Below, piece after piece: positions 10,876 to 23,900 of a stretch of DNA of 64,000 nt; the first letter of the stretch is position 1, and each line of letters opens with the position of its first letter. The DNA is taken from contig PTFA01000111.1 in assembly GCA_003342895.1 (NCBI GenBank), positions 780,199 to 844,198 on the forward strand, given 5' to 3'. The notes below the pieces were generated by a model, which made no database searches, was not told where the DNA came from, and worked only from the letters and a program-made list of their open reading frames with translations. This DNA is from Casuarius casuarius (lineage: Eukaryota > Chordata > Aves > Casuariiformes > Casuariidae). The position numbers and the translations under genes are program-made.

Positions 10876-11725
10876 GTAAAGTACTCCTCATACTATCTTG
10901 AAATATTTTTCAAGTAGCACTTAGGGAAACCAAGATAACAATCAATAAAAATGTAAGGCAACAACTTCTCCTGACCATGTCAGTGTTACAAGGTTAATTA
11001 ATTGAAGTCTTACTAAGGAACAAGTTATCTGTGGTAGATCTGGTTGTGGCCACCAAAATTTCCTTTTTAAGGGAGTAGTAAGGACAGGTTAAAAGCCAAA
11101 ATGGTTTGCTGTAATCTTTGGGTATGTTTATTCAGTTTTGCATAGGGTAAAACTACCTGTCCTGGCTCAAACAGAGAACCCTGGAAAATGTGGAACTCAG
11201 AAAAAGTAACTCCAAAATGCTCATTGTTCTTTATCTTCTTAACGACATATCCTCATATTCCTCTCCTCAGTGGGAGAGGAAAAGGGATGCTATACATCAA
11301 AGTCAAAGGGACTTTATACATCAAACACTAAACCTATGTGTCTGATATATATATAAAAAAAAGAGATAGGAAGAACTGTTTATAAGAAGAACTCCATTTT
11401 GGGACAAGAAAGGTAGATGAAAGACCATTTGAGTGTATTCCCAGATTTGAATGAATTCTCTTGTTTTATTCTTCTGTTGTGGGAAACAAGATCATTTCAT
11501 AGAAGTGTTTCTAGATATAAAGAAAGGAGTGGAAGAAGAAATAAGACTTGAAAAAATTGTGCTTTTAATACTGTCAGAGAGGAAACATAGTCAAAGGTGA
11601 AAAACACACTTAAAATATGAAACCACAAAACTGTCAGCAAGAGATGGATCTCTTTTCGCTGTCACCTGCTACAGGAAGGAGAACAGGGCTACCAAAGATT
11701 GTGGCTCTTCTACATTGCTCCCATT
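10876..11725. other. AT-rich non-coding stretch
   Basis: No feature is recognised apart from a short purine-rich segment around 11350-11560. It ends at the ATTTT array. Confidence 0.6.
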
Positions 11726-11800
11726 ATTTTATTTTATTTTATTTTATTTTATTTTATTTTATTTTATTTTATTTTATTTTATTTTATTTTATTTTATTTT
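11726..11800. repeat. (ATTTT)15 microsatellite
   Basis: Fifteen uninterrupted ATTTT pentamers span 75 bases, followed by a degraded edge. In the forward frames it makes a repeating FILFY peptide, which is not a real protein. Perfect arrays of this length are usually polymorphic. Confidence 0.98.
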
Positions 11801-12234
11801 TAATGATTTTACTTCCATTAAAGATGCCACAAAACAGACATCGAAAACACAACATTTTTGGGAACTGCTGGAAACTTGATATGGGGAAGAGGGGGCTGGC
11901 TGTTACCTAAACCCATTGTGTAGTCCAGAACACCACCATGCCTATTCACAACATAGCAGCCTCAAAACATGATTTTTCAGTTTCTGTTGTGAACTCTTTG
12001 CATCCAAAGCTATCTACAGTAATATTTCTCTTTCTCCCTGTTTGAACATATACATTCTCTACCCTGTTTACACATTCACAGTAACTCCCCTATGGAGAAG
12101 TAATGAGAGAATGACCTTTCTTTATGCATAGGTAATTCTCTCTTCCTAGCTTCTGTGTGGTTATTAACCTGACCTGTTCTGGGCTGTTATATAGACGGGA
12201 CTTCTAAGTCCTAATTTGCTTCTCAAAATGATAT

Positions 12235-12530
12235 TTTTTTCTGATCATTCGCATTACTCTATTTCTCTGCTCACTTAGCACACAGCAAGCCCACTGCATT
12301 GGGGCCTCCACAGGCATAACCAGATTTCTTTGGTGAGAGTTATCTGCTAAAATATCTGTTCAGTTCTATTCTACATATCAATTCAGTTCTAATCTACATA
12401 TCAATTTTTGTCTATTGATTATAAAGGTACCTGAGCAAATAAGCTTGGTGTAAAAATTTGGGATGTAGATATCTGTATTTAGCCCTTCTTTTTAGAGCTC
12501 AACAGAGCTCAGGTGGGATGTAAGTTGGGA
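12235..12530. repeat. Unidentified dispersed repeat, copy A
   Basis: This segment is clearly homologous to 13590-13880. Shared anchors in the same order and orientation are CAGCAAGYCYACTKCATTGGG near 12289, ATCTGCTRAAATATC near 12342, and TATCTGTATTTAGCCCTTCTT near 12469. Copy A carries an extra 23-bp tandem duplication (12359-12404) relative to copy B. I do not recognise the family. It may be an old interspersed repeat or a local duplication. Confidence 0.6.
12359..12404. repeat. 23-bp tandem duplication
   Basis: Two copies of a 23-base unit starting TTCAGTTCTA lie head to tail at 12359 and 12382 with one mismatch. They lie inside repeat copy A and are absent from copy B, so they arose after the copies separated. 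Confidence 0.85.
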
Positions 12531-12532
12531 GG

Positions 12533-12548
12533 ACAATATATATATATA

Positions 12549-12586
<38 letters not shown>
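12533..12586. repeat. (TA)n plus (TTA)n compound microsatellite
   Basis: A TA run (about 12536-12549) is followed by about 11.5 TTA units (12552-12586). It sits directly beyond repeat copy A, at the point where the homology to copy B fades. Confidence 0.95.
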
Positions 12587-13589
12587 GTCTCTTCCATTTC
12601 TTGTAACCTAAAATCTACCAAATTCCTGCACGGCTCCTGAACCATGGGATAGTAGCAATCTCCAAAAGACTTTGATTTCGATGACTTGGTAATATCACAG
12701 GGATTATGCCTCCTTGGAGGTCAGTGCCAAAGCTCTCATTCATGTCAGTAGGGCTTAGGAACAGGCTGCCTTTTGCAATAGGTGTCTTTTGTTTACAAAA
12801 GTGTCTTTTGTTATTTCTTTCTGCAACTGTATTTGCTCNAAGAATAGAAGGTAGTCTATGTACGGTTTTTGCTGTTCTCATTTAAGGCCACTGTCATGGC
12901 AGTTAGTCTTTAGCTTTGTCTCTGGATCACATAGACAGATGGTAGTCACTATTCATAAGGTGTTCTAGCAGCTTTTTTAGGGAAATGAGCAGCAGCATTG
13001 TATCATAAAAGTGCCATTCTTGAGCTAAAAAAAAAAAAGGCTCTATTTCAACAAATATTGGCTAGAAACTTGTTTGGATTTATGAGCTTCAAGTACAAGA
13101 GTCAGAAAACAATTTAAATCCTTAAAACAAGTGTAAGAAAAATAATCCAAGAAAGCAAGTGCTAGCTCAAATCTACCTCCATCTTTGTAAGAATCCTAGT
13201 TATAGTCACTTCAGTACAACTATTTCTACTTAAATATTGGCAACCACTTTCATTTTAGGTACTGCAGGTGTCCTTCCAGTAGGCTGCTAATCTACTGTTC
13301 CTATGTCATATCTGCCATGTGCAGAGGTTTTGGATATCCTGTGGCTTTTCAGATTGCACTCAGCATCTATAGACATGGCAACTGAATCCAGCCCTCTAGT
13401 GTCAAACTTCATCTTCTCTTCTAATTCCATGATACTTGTGGTATTGGCATCCCAGCTGCAAGGAAAGAAACAGGTAGTGCTTTAGATCCTGAAGATGAAT
13501 AGGAAAACAAACGCAGATGAGTGCTCTATCTACAAGTTTGTTATAAAAAGCCTGCAGCTATTCTTTTTTTCCTGAATAGCTCTACTATA
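12587..13589. other. Non-coding stretch between the two repeat copies
   Basis: No gene is recognised. At about 12724-12768 the sequence CAAAGCTCTCATTCATGTCA followed by GTAGGGCTTAGGAACAGGC resembles half of an old amniote palindromic repeat (CATTGACTTCAATGGGCTTT then GGATCAGGCC). That is a weak recollection-based match. A 12-A run lies near 13027. Confidence 0.4.
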
Positions 13590-13880
13590 TTCCGTGCTGA
13601 ATACAGAAATGTCTTCTCTTTGCATTCATTATGTGCAGAGCAAGTCTACTTCATTGGGCTCTCCAGAGATAGACAGAATGTGAGACAGTAAGGTAGCCAG
13701 TGAGATTCATCTGCTGAAATATCAGATAACAGTTTTATTCTAGATCCCACTTTTTCTCTATCAGTAATAAAGGAGAATTTAGACAAATAGATCTGTTGTG
13801 TAAGTCTGCAGTGTACATGTCTGTATTTAGTCCTTCTTTCCAGATATTGCGAGGGTCCAGGATAGATACCAGAGCTCTGC
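13590..13880. repeat. Unidentified dispersed repeat, copy B
   Basis: This is the homologue of 12235-12530, in the same orientation about 1.35 kb away. The anchors are CAGAGCAAGTCTACTTCATT near 13636, ATCTGCTGAAATATC near 13709 and TGTCTGTATTTAGTCCTTCT near 13819. The copies have diverged by many substitutions and indels, so they are old. The minus frame at 13646-13924 (92 codons) is not recognised and is not conserved in copy A. Confidence 0.6.
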
Positions 13881-16800
13881 TGCATGTGGATGGCACTTGA
13901 CTTAGAAGTTAATATTTGGAGCAAGGAAGTTGCTGATGAGACTTAGGCATCTTCAGGAGCAACGTTTGCTGAAGAATCATCTTTCTAGATCCCTTTCCTG
14001 GACCTGGAACCTAATTCTTACCTATATCTCATCATTAGTGTGAAAATATATACTCCAGAATTTATCCTAAGCACTTGTTGACATTTTTATTCNACTTCAT
14101 CAAAAAGATCATAGCAAAAGTCTTATACGCTGGGAGTCATACCTGTGGCCACATCACACATTGCTCTAAATTAGAGTTTAAATTATACTGACTTGGATGA
14201 AAGTCCTCTAAGTTAAACCGATGGTAAGTCAGTGTAGCTGTACTTAAACTGATTGAATCTTCACTGATTTACATCAGCAAAAGATCTATCACTGGATTTA
14301 TTTAAAATGAAGAGAGCTCTACTAAGCTGGTAACTATAATTGCACAAGAGACACCGAGGTTTCGTTTGTTTGTTAAGGAAGCAAAATATATATCACTGGT
14401 TCTGGAATGTAAGCCAGTTGTTATTGTTTTATATCTGCTGAAAAATATCAAAGTTTCATTTCATACACTAAGCAGAGTGAATCAGATTGCATGTGACACC
14501 TCTCTGGTGTGACAAATGGGTTTGTAAAGTATTACTTGCATAGCATAATGGTAATTTGTCTACTCGGTGACTGTAACACACACNTTACATTTTTGTTTAA
14601 CGGTTATAATTCATCATTTCAATACATGAAATACATGCAGATACTTTATTTCTCAACAGGGGATAAATAGGATGTCAACACTAAAGTTACATTTGTTTCC
14701 CGAAAGCAGTACTGGTAATTCATTTTTGTGTCTCTCCATAAGTAGGAGACAGACTGTAACCATGGGACTGCATCCTTAAGGTAGAAGAGTCAAAAATTAC
14801 ACTGGAGAAAGAATCGTGCTGCATGAATGCTCCATGCTCAATTGAGCAGATGTAGCACTATGTGGAGATGTAATAGGACACATTTTTAATTCTATTTCAG
14901 AGAGAAATTGTGACTGCTTCATCTACATTTGTTGATATACCTAAAGAGAATGTATAAATATAGGGAATATCTAAATATCAAAAATTAATCTAAATGATTG
15001 ACTCTCCTTTTCTGCACAACTCCTTAGAAATTTTTATTTGCCTATATCATCTTAAAAAAATCTCTAGCTTCACTGGACCTTTTGAAATGCAATAGTGGAA
15101 CCAGATAAAAAATAATCTCATATTGTGTTATCTGCAACGGAAACTCTCTGTAATAATAGATATAATAAATATAAAAGGACAAATATAATCCACCTATTGA
15201 TATATATTTATTTATATTGATATATAAATATGTCGATATATATTATTTATATAAATATATAAATTGATGTATATCCACCATGATGGTCATGTAATAAACT
15301 TTCATGTGTTTACAGTCTAATTTATAATATAGAAGAGATGTATGGTAATCGCTATTAATCTCACCAAATATGGCTAGGAGTTCATCTCAACTGGGTTTTA
15401 AGAGCTCAAAAGGTTCTGCACTGCAGTGGTTGTTTTTCACATGAGTGAATGGCTAATTAAGAGTTGCAGAATTCAGAAAAGAATTTCTTCTAGACTAGAA
15501 AATAAAAAGTAGTGATAGTATTTTTTCTAATGCAGCTTATGCCTTTAATCTTAAAGGCAGAAATTTTGATTTTCCTCATGTGTTTGATGTAACAATGACC
15601 AACCGTATGAAAGTGCTCTATTAAATAGCAAATGAATAAAAATTTTGTTTCTATTGTGACATAAGGAAGGTTTTCTTCATAAATCTGAAACTATTATTTC
15701 TCCACAGATTTTCTTTTTTTTGTAGTAGTAGAAAGGTTTGGTTTTATTTGTAAAGAAAAAGGACAGTTTTTAAAGGGGTAACATCTTATTCTCTCTCCCC
15801 TTAAGCTGCTTCCTTGTAATTTTGACACCTAATTTCCACAGAGCAAACAAAATAACCTTATTAGCAGCTGTCCAGGAAAGCTATTCATAGATGCTTATGA
15901 AAATAATTTGTAAAATGATTTGATTCTGAAAATAAATATGTGCTTAACTTCATGAGCCGGAAGGTCATGATTATACAGTAAATCTTGTAAAGTTTCTCAT
16001 ACTGGATCGAAAGTGTCATAGTAGCATGATACAAAATGCTGATCTGATATAAATGCACTCTGCCAGTTAAAATTTGTTTAGAAATTTCTGGTGGGTTATC
16101 ACTATATTATCAGACTTTATGCAAGATTAAATGTTGTTTGTTCATGACTTTTTAACTTTAAGCCAAATCAGGTGTCTGTCCTCCTACAGCTGACATGAAC
16201 TCAACACAAATTTTATATTGTATGAGCTCTGGCTATTTCAACAGAAACATATTTTGGATCAAAAGTTGATTCTTTTTTGAAGTAGCGGTTCAATACATGT
16301 AGGATTAATGATCATAAAACAAAATTGAGACTCCCTTGCCCTTTGAAATCAGAAAAACTGCATTATGTTATATTGTATATTGTATATTGTATGTTGTATA
16401 TTATAATGCATATATTGCATTATATTATAAAGTGTTTCTCTGCAGAATTAAGGTTTAATATGCAGGAATCAGTGTAATATAACATCACATAGCTAATCTG
16501 AGGTTGTCAATGACCTTAGGCACAATTGCTGAATAGAGTGACCAGGAAAATGCATAACATTCCTGTGTATATGTCTGCATTCCTTTATGTTTCTTGGAAG
16601 AAAAAAAAGAATCTTTTCCAGTTTTCATTTGGTCAAGAAATGTGGGAATGAGCCTTTAAGGAAAATAATCAAGTTTTGTTCTAAGTAGTGCCCATAACCT
16701 CTAAATAATGAAAAGAAAGAATGGAAGAAAAATCTTCATTCTTACAAATGGCTGAAGTGTGTGCATGTAAAGCACTTGTGCAGCACATCTCTTGTGATCT

Positions 16801-17764
16801 AGGCGTCACTAGGTCCCTACCTCACCTAAAGTAAAAAGGGACTTTTCTTCCAGAGACACTTTCTCTACTGTTATAAATGTGTGACTCAGTTTAAAATTTA
16901 GAAATGCTGGCTTTATGATTAAAAAAGTAAGAAACCACCTGATTAAATGGAAATGAAACTGAGTGATGGAGTAAAATTCTCATTGCAATAATATCAAAAT
17001 AACTGATTTTTCAGAGAGTATAGAGTGCAGAAACCCCACTGATTTTTCTATATAGAAGATAGACTGATGAATTTAATGTTGGATCTGAAATTCTGCTCTA
17101 CTGTGATGGAAATAAAATGAAAATTATCAGGAGAAAAAGAATTTCAATGGAGAGTGAATGAGCCCATATTGCTCCCTACATGGAAAGAGCTGATATACTG
17201 CTAGCTGTAACTATGAGCTAAGATTCTAAGTCTTAGTTTAAAAGTATTGAAAAATTATGAATAAAAAAATAATGCTATTAGTTGAAAAAAACAGTGGAAT
17301 GTGAATGTATAAAGTAAGATATGTACTATTTGTTGGTCTACAGAAGTGGTTACCAACTTAAATTGACAGAAAACAATCAATATTCAAAATTTCATCCTGG
17401 GAAACTATGTATCATCATTATGGAACTTTAGTTAAAGACAATACAAGAAATACTATTTAATGTGTTTCACGAAGTAAATTTATCATGGCGTTGGGAGAAA
17501 CAGTTTGGAAACCTCTCATTTGTATGAATGCACTTCTGAGAAAAATGGGGAAATATGTTCTTATGCCATATATACGAAGCAAAGATCTCTTATAATAGCA
17601 AGGTTGGGATTTTGTACAGTACTTGTTATGTTGTTTCTTTTGCAGGAGGAGAAGTGGGATTTGGATATGGGAAATAAAAATGTTTTTCTTTATTCTTGTC
17701 TAGGTGCCTGAATTCTCTCAGCTCCTTAATTCACAAGGGTTACAAATACACTTTTCTTCCACAG
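13881..17764. other. AT-rich non-coding stretch
   Basis: Nothing coding is recognised. A TA-rich low-complexity patch lies at about 15165-15275, and a heptamer repeat (ATATTGT) with a small hairpin at 16368-16424. CACTGATTTACATCAGC near 14264 echoes a motif common in old amniote interspersed repeats, but no element boundary can be drawn. Confidence 0.6.
16368..16424. repeat. (ATATTGT)n heptamer repeat with adjacent hairpin
   Basis: Four to five tandem ATATTGT units (one with an A to G change) are followed by TATAATGCA / TGCATTATA inverted arms at 16402-16410 and 16416-16424. AT-rich simple sequence. Confidence 0.75.
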
Positions 17765-17880
17765 GGCTCTGCTGAATTATGTAGGGAGGGTACCCCAACA
17801 GGCAAAGTCTTGTCAGCATCCATGCTATGGCTCCTTTGGGGCATCGCAGTGCATAATACGAAGTGAAAAATAGGAAATTG
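17765..17880 (+). other. Candidate non-coding exon
   Basis: The acceptor CTTTTCTTCCACAG ends at 17764 and the donor AAATTG|GTAAGG starts at 17881, bounding 116 bases with somewhat higher GC than the surroundings. Two frames stay open for about 34 and 37 codons and then stop just before the donor. The peptides are not recognised. Chance is a realistic explanation. Confidence 0.15.
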
Positions 17881-20800
17881 GTAAGGGATAATAGATACAA
17901 TTTTTCCCTGGTAAATGTTATTCTTCACATCTCTGAAAAATCAGAGGATGCATAACATTTTTAAGTTACCAGCGTAGCAAGATAGCATCACTGATACTTA
18001 TAATTTATGTTTGTCCAGAGAGAATGAATAGATATGCAAACACAGAGAGCATAGATAGCTTTTTTTTCTTTTCAGATAAGCAATAGCGTACTATATTATT
18101 TATTGCTCAATCAGTAGAAAAGCCATCTATGAGATATGTAGGTCAATCCACATGAATGGTAACATTTTTACATCATAGTATAGCATGGTTCACTTTTACA
18201 TGGGATTGTTGCCAACTAACTCTTTTGCATGTGCAATATAACCTTTGAAAATGCTTTGGAGCTATTTTACTTCTTGGGCATACAGTCAGGAACTTTAATG
18301 ATGATAAATGTAAGGAATTCAAAAAAGCTATACAAAGCACCAAAGAATAAACAGCTTCTACAAATTCTAGTAAAGAAAACTCTGACACCTCAGAATTTCT
18401 TGTGGTCTGAAGGCAAAGCTGTAGCCTGTGGCGATGAGAAGCTGTGAATCTGCTCAGTCATGTATTAAAGGCCAGTTTCTCGATTTGAAAGACCAGGGGA
18501 TCACATGCTTTAAAAGTGTATCATGTTTTTAAATATAGAAAAGTTGTTTGTTACTGAACCATGCTTTACTTACCTGAAGCTGAATAGGGTTATGTTTAGA
18601 GAAAGAAGGAGGAAATGTGCAGCAGAGAGCAGAGTGCATAGAGAGCAAGAACACAGAAGTAGCCCTTCTGGGTCTTAAATCAGCTAATGAAAAATCAATA
18701 GGAGTTTGATAAGTGTGTTTATCCATAGCCTTGCTATTCCTATGCACGATAAGTAAATAATGTTTATATAGGTTATTGAAAATCTATATATACAAGTCGT
18801 TATGCAGAGGAAGCTTTTCTCTGCCTCCTTCTTTCTTATCGTGGGATTTCCCAGCCTATGTGGGAAGGAATACACTAGTACCTGGTTAGCTGCCTGCGTT
18901 CTCTATTCAGTGCCAGTGAAGAATGGTCTGTGGAATGGGACCTAAAAAGCTAACATGACAAAAAAATGGTGTTTTAGAAGGAGTCAGTGGGCCAGCTAAC
19001 TGCTAAGGGTGAGTAATGTCACCTCGCCTTTCCCCGTATGCTATAGGTTTGGCTGAGGTTTGTAGGATTTTGCTCTTGTTTCCTTGAAATCCAGAATCTG
19101 CAATCACTCTTCCCATGCAGACTTCACTGAGAGAATTTTTTCAAAGACTGCTCTTAGAAAAGACAGAGAGATGTTAATGCCGCTGTTCACAACTGAGAAA
19201 TGGGAGACCCCAGGTGAAGTTCCTGTTTAGCCTTAGAGAATTCAAAGTCAGTATCTTGCTTCCTCCATTAGTCTGGACAGGGGCTAAGGGAATGGGGAAT
19301 TACTTCCTCCTTTTGAAACTGTACCCGTATATATGTGCATGTATATACAAAAAACAAACAAACAAACAAACAAAATCACAATTAACTAGGACAAAGAGAA
19401 AATATATAAACAAAAATGTACAAAGCCTAGTAGTCTAGTAGGTAAGGCATTCTTCAGGAATAAGCTGTTTTGAGTTTTGTCCAATATTAGATAACATATT
19501 TATATTTAATAACTCACCATTCAAAGATGGGCCATGGAGATAAAGAGTTTCTTCAGAATATGAGGAAGTAAATGTCTCTAATGAATAATTCTGATGATGG
19601 AAATATAAGGCAATGAAAAATTGCTTGGGGAATCTAAGGAGCCGTAATAAATTTATAGAAATATGTTACTTAGTAGTTTGAAAGGTGGAAATATAAAATT
19701 GTTCAGGGAGACCAATTCTGAAATTAAAGTGTATTTTTTGTTTTTTTCTTCCTAAATGCAGATGATGCTGATAGTATTGAACTAATTTTCTAGTAATGCA
19801 AAAATGTATCTTCTTATCTGGGTGTATCTAATTTCAATAGCTACATATCTAAGTAGATGTGGGAACAAATTTGTGTTGGATGGGCTTCCTTACAATGGAT
19901 AAGTATTTCTAATTGGTGCTCTAACAGAATAAGTAGGAAACCTTTTAATGTTACAACATTAGTTACGAGCTCCGAATAAGAGGCATACCCACTCACAAGC
20001 TCACAATAGCAGGGATAGAAGGATGATTTCTACAAGAATTTTTACTTAAGTTTAACAGTTATGCTTGAAATAAAAGGATAATTATCTTTCCAGAGGTTTT
20101 TTTCCAGCTTCTCTGCTCTAGTTCAGCATGTACAACATATGGACCTCTGTTTGTGAAAGAGGAGCACCTGCCCAAGCACAAGGTGCTGGGTAAACATAGC
20201 AGTTTTATTCCTGTGATATTTATTCTTCCATCTGACTGAGAATGAGAAAATGTGATACCCCACAGATATTGTTGTTTGCATTTAGGTGGAAAAAAAAATT
20301 TCTTAGGTTTCTTGATGCCTCGTCTCCGCCTTACAAAAAATGGCAGGGAATAAACACAGGTTTTATTTGCCTAGCTCTATTTCAACAGTAATAAAGAAAC
20401 TTTGTATTCTTTCTCTCTTTAAAGATAAAAGGATATTTTGGACTCTGTTACACCAAATTCATGAAAGTACCACATAGTTTATGCAAGCTGCTTTAAAATA
20501 TGTCCTGTAAAATATAAGCAAAGCAATTACAAATCAGAATGAGTATAACAAAAATATCTTTTTTTATAAAAGTGTTTGTGGTATTTTTGAGGAAATTCAT
20601 ACCTCATATAAACATTATATAACCTTTTGATAAAGACTTGGAAAAATGTCTGTATAACTTTAAACCACCTAAGGGGAATTTTTTTGCAAGGATAATTTTC
20701 TTTATTATGCCGTTTTCTATTTTAATACATATTGCATTTATGTACAAGCAGTTCTAGTTTAGATGAAAAAGGTTTAAATCCCTCAGGCAGAGAAGGATCT

Positions 20801-20886
20801 TCAGTCCTCTCACGTACTGAATGAATAAACTAAACACAAGACAAGACTAGTATTTGAGAAACCAGATAAGCAAAGTTCTTGCTGAC
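17881..20886. other. AT-rich non-coding stretch
   Basis: No feature other than a (CAAA)n run at 19351-19374. All frames are short and unrecognised. Confidence 0.6.
19351..19374. repeat. (CAAA)n microsatellite
   Basis: Five to six CAAA units preceded by an A run. Simple repeat. Confidence 0.85.
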
Positions 20887-20909
20887 AAAAAAAAAAAAAA
20901 AAAAAAAAA
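20887..20909. repeat. Poly(A) tract, 23 A
   Basis: An uninterrupted 23-A homopolymer. No AATAAA-terminated retrocopy was recognised directly upstream, and no target-site duplication was seen, so it is listed only as a homopolymer. Confidence 0.95.
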
Positions 20910-23900
20910 GCTGTTTTACCTCCCCAAATGTGTTTTTTTTCTGCCTGTCATGAAATGGTCCCATGTGTTTGTCGTGAAAGACATGAATATCCTATTTTAT
21001 ACCAGCAGTCTGTAAATAAGAAAATGCTAGTGAGAGCATTTCAGCAAAACATGAGAAAATAGTCTCTCTCCTTTTTTTTTTCTTTTGAGTATAGAGGGCA
21101 TTCTAATTAGTTCTGTGTAAGAAATTAATAATTTAGCATTTCTTTTTTTAACAACTAGATAAATCTAAATACTATTTTGGGTTCTTTAGCCCTGAGTTTT
21201 GCTGAAGGGGCTTAATCTCCCTGAATGAATAAAAATCACAGATAATTATGAAAGCTTGACAAGATAAACTAGATCTGATTAAGAGATAAAGAACTCTTCT
21301 TTTAAATGGCTTTTCAGTTGATATTTGTGAGACCTGTATAGTATGCATTGCTGCTTTGGAAGTCTGTATATAAATTCCTGAGAGAGCTAACAGAAGATGG
21401 ACTTTAAGGTATTTTGAAATGGGAGGTAGAGAAAAGGGACTAGAGAAAGAAAGACCTGAAAGGTATCTAGGTCTATTTCACATTAAGCATGATATGGTAA
21501 GTATTTACAAGCTTTCTTCTTTNATTAGATTTGAGAAATCCTTCCTTCCAATAACTCTGATTTTTCTTTTCATTTCTTGATCTAATGCAGAATCTGAAGA
21601 TAGTCCAACCTAAAACAGTTTTTTTCTGTTGCTGGTAGTAAGATAACTCCTCTAATATTCAAGCTAAAATGAAGTGCTCTGATTACTGTGGTGTCAGGTA
21701 TAAGGGTTGTATCACTTTAACCCCTTCCTAATCTGTTGTGAAAACTAGCTATGCTATGGAAATGCCCACTAAATGCCAGGCATTTATTTACCTACAGTAG
21801 AAATATATTTGTGGGATAATCTGCCAATTCATTAATGTTAGAGTAAGGGAATCCAGGGAATCTGCATAGGATAATTTGCGTCTGTGAACAGTTTTGTCAT
21901 TTCAGACTTATATTTGAGGAATATAGATGTAATAATGCAAGATTCCTGAACCTTAAAAAGACATAATTCAATAATCCTTTGACAAAAAGCAAGTGTTAAA
22001 TGCTACATCTAATTTTTGTCTTGGCATCATCATTCATAAATTCAGCCATGCAACATAAAACTCTACTTCTTGACAGATCAGTTTACCATACTCTTTTATA
22101 CTCCTAATGTTGTATCAGTATACTCTTAACTGTTTATAATTAGTTCAAAGTTCAATAACTAAAGATGACACTCTTCAGTCACATTTATATATTTACTGTG
22201 AAGTAGACTCTGAAGAGTCTTCAGGCTCAGATGAATCAAATAGTAGGCCCACGTCCTTATTTGTGTTTCAAGAAAACTTTTGATTTTGAAGCCTTTTTGT
22301 TGCTTGTTTTTAATTCCTTTAGTATTTCTGTAATAAGAAATTACAAAACTTGGTTTAAGAGTTGCTAATGATACTGTAGGAAAATATGAAAACCTTTTAT
22401 AGGTCTTAAATCTGTTGTCAAAATACATACTTTGCTTTGTAACCCAAGTCATATAATAATTGGAGTACATCTGTACTTGCCATGTATTAATCAACAGAGA
22501 GTCCTGCAGCTATATCCGTTTAAAAGAGACTGAGACATGGAGGTCAGTTGAGGAACTAATATAATCACATTGTTCTAAATAATTCCTGAGCAGCGAAGAA
22601 GGGAAATTTCCTTACAGAGACACTGATTATTGCAATTTTTTTCCATCCTATGTGGAAATGTTTTCATAGCTGGGCATAAATAGTCATGCTATACCCTATG
22701 AGAAGAATATGTTCCCTTTGAAAGCATCCTTCATCTGTATAAGTAAACTTTGTTCCGTTTGGCATCCGTTCACTGTATTCTTTTTAGGATGAATAAATAA
22801 GAACACCTAACACATTGCATTCAGGTTCTGATACATGGACAAACTGCTGCTCTTCAAACTGAACGCTCACATAGCACAGCTGTTTTCCTATCTGGAGATA
22901 CCTACTTGAGAGAGTCCTTCTGGAAAGTATTAATCATTAGAAGTCTCTGTCTGAATATTCAATGATTTTTATAGTTTTGACTTGTCTTTGTACATGTTCA
23001 CAAATATTTCTCTATCTTGTTGTTTGCATTACATTTTGATTGTTATTGATTTAATGGTAGGTATACCTGTTTGATTCAATAACTGTGAGACAGTTATCCT
23101 AACTTTACTCTCATTTAGTTAAGGCATATTGTGTTCTTCCCATGGAAAATATAGGTAAAATGAAATACTTTATGTTATTTTGCCATTCTGTTTTTTGTTT
23201 ATTTGTTTTCTGACTGTAATTCAGTGTTTATATTTCCAATTTGCACAAGAAATATTGCCAGTTCAATTTTTTTGGTTGGTTGTTTTCTGGATCTGTGGTT
23301 AAGAAATTTAGGGAAACTGCCAAGGATAATTTCTCCCCCTCCACCTAGTAGGTGTACTGTAGCCACTAAAAATGAAAGAAGCTACAGACAAGAAGTTACT
23401 AATAAGTATTTCTTGGAATGCAATAATGGTTGATTAGACAATCTTCGGTGGAGCTTTTGGAGACTGTGCCTCACACCCCCTTCTAGTGTAAGCTCTCTTG
23501 CATCAATCTAACAAGAAAGAAAAAGTGTTTATTTTCAGTCCATAGTAGTCCAAACCCCTGGAGAAAATTTGCAGCTTCTGATAAGATTCACTACCTCCAT
23601 CCCTCAGCCTTGTCCAGTGCTCCACTGGGTATGTTTACACTACAGACAGAGGGGCAATAGAGATGGTCACTCTTGTTTTAAATGCACAGTGCAGGCTGAC
23701 TTAAAGTGCTTCTCAGCTCTTTGCTATCACAGCTAGGTTTGAGTTTAAATTCCACAGCATTCTGCAGCCCCCCAAATGGGTAAAACAGAAGTAAAAAAAG
23801 ACAATTTCTCTCTGAAAAAGGAAGTAAACTTGGGATGAAGCCTGAGTGCCACCATTTCAGTCCATTTGATATGATGTGTTATAGTTAGTTTTTCAGTTAG

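Noticed and set aside
11617..11910. 97-codon plus frame with repeating FILFY
   Set aside because: Encoded by the (ATTTT)15 microsatellite.
20800..20909. Poly(A) tail of a retrocopy
   Set aside because: There is a 23-A run, but no recognisable gene body or polyadenylation signal upstream and no target-site duplication.
22159..22494. 111-codon minus-strand open frame
   Set aside because: AT-rich composition with a residue mix typical of random translation, and no homology that I recognise.
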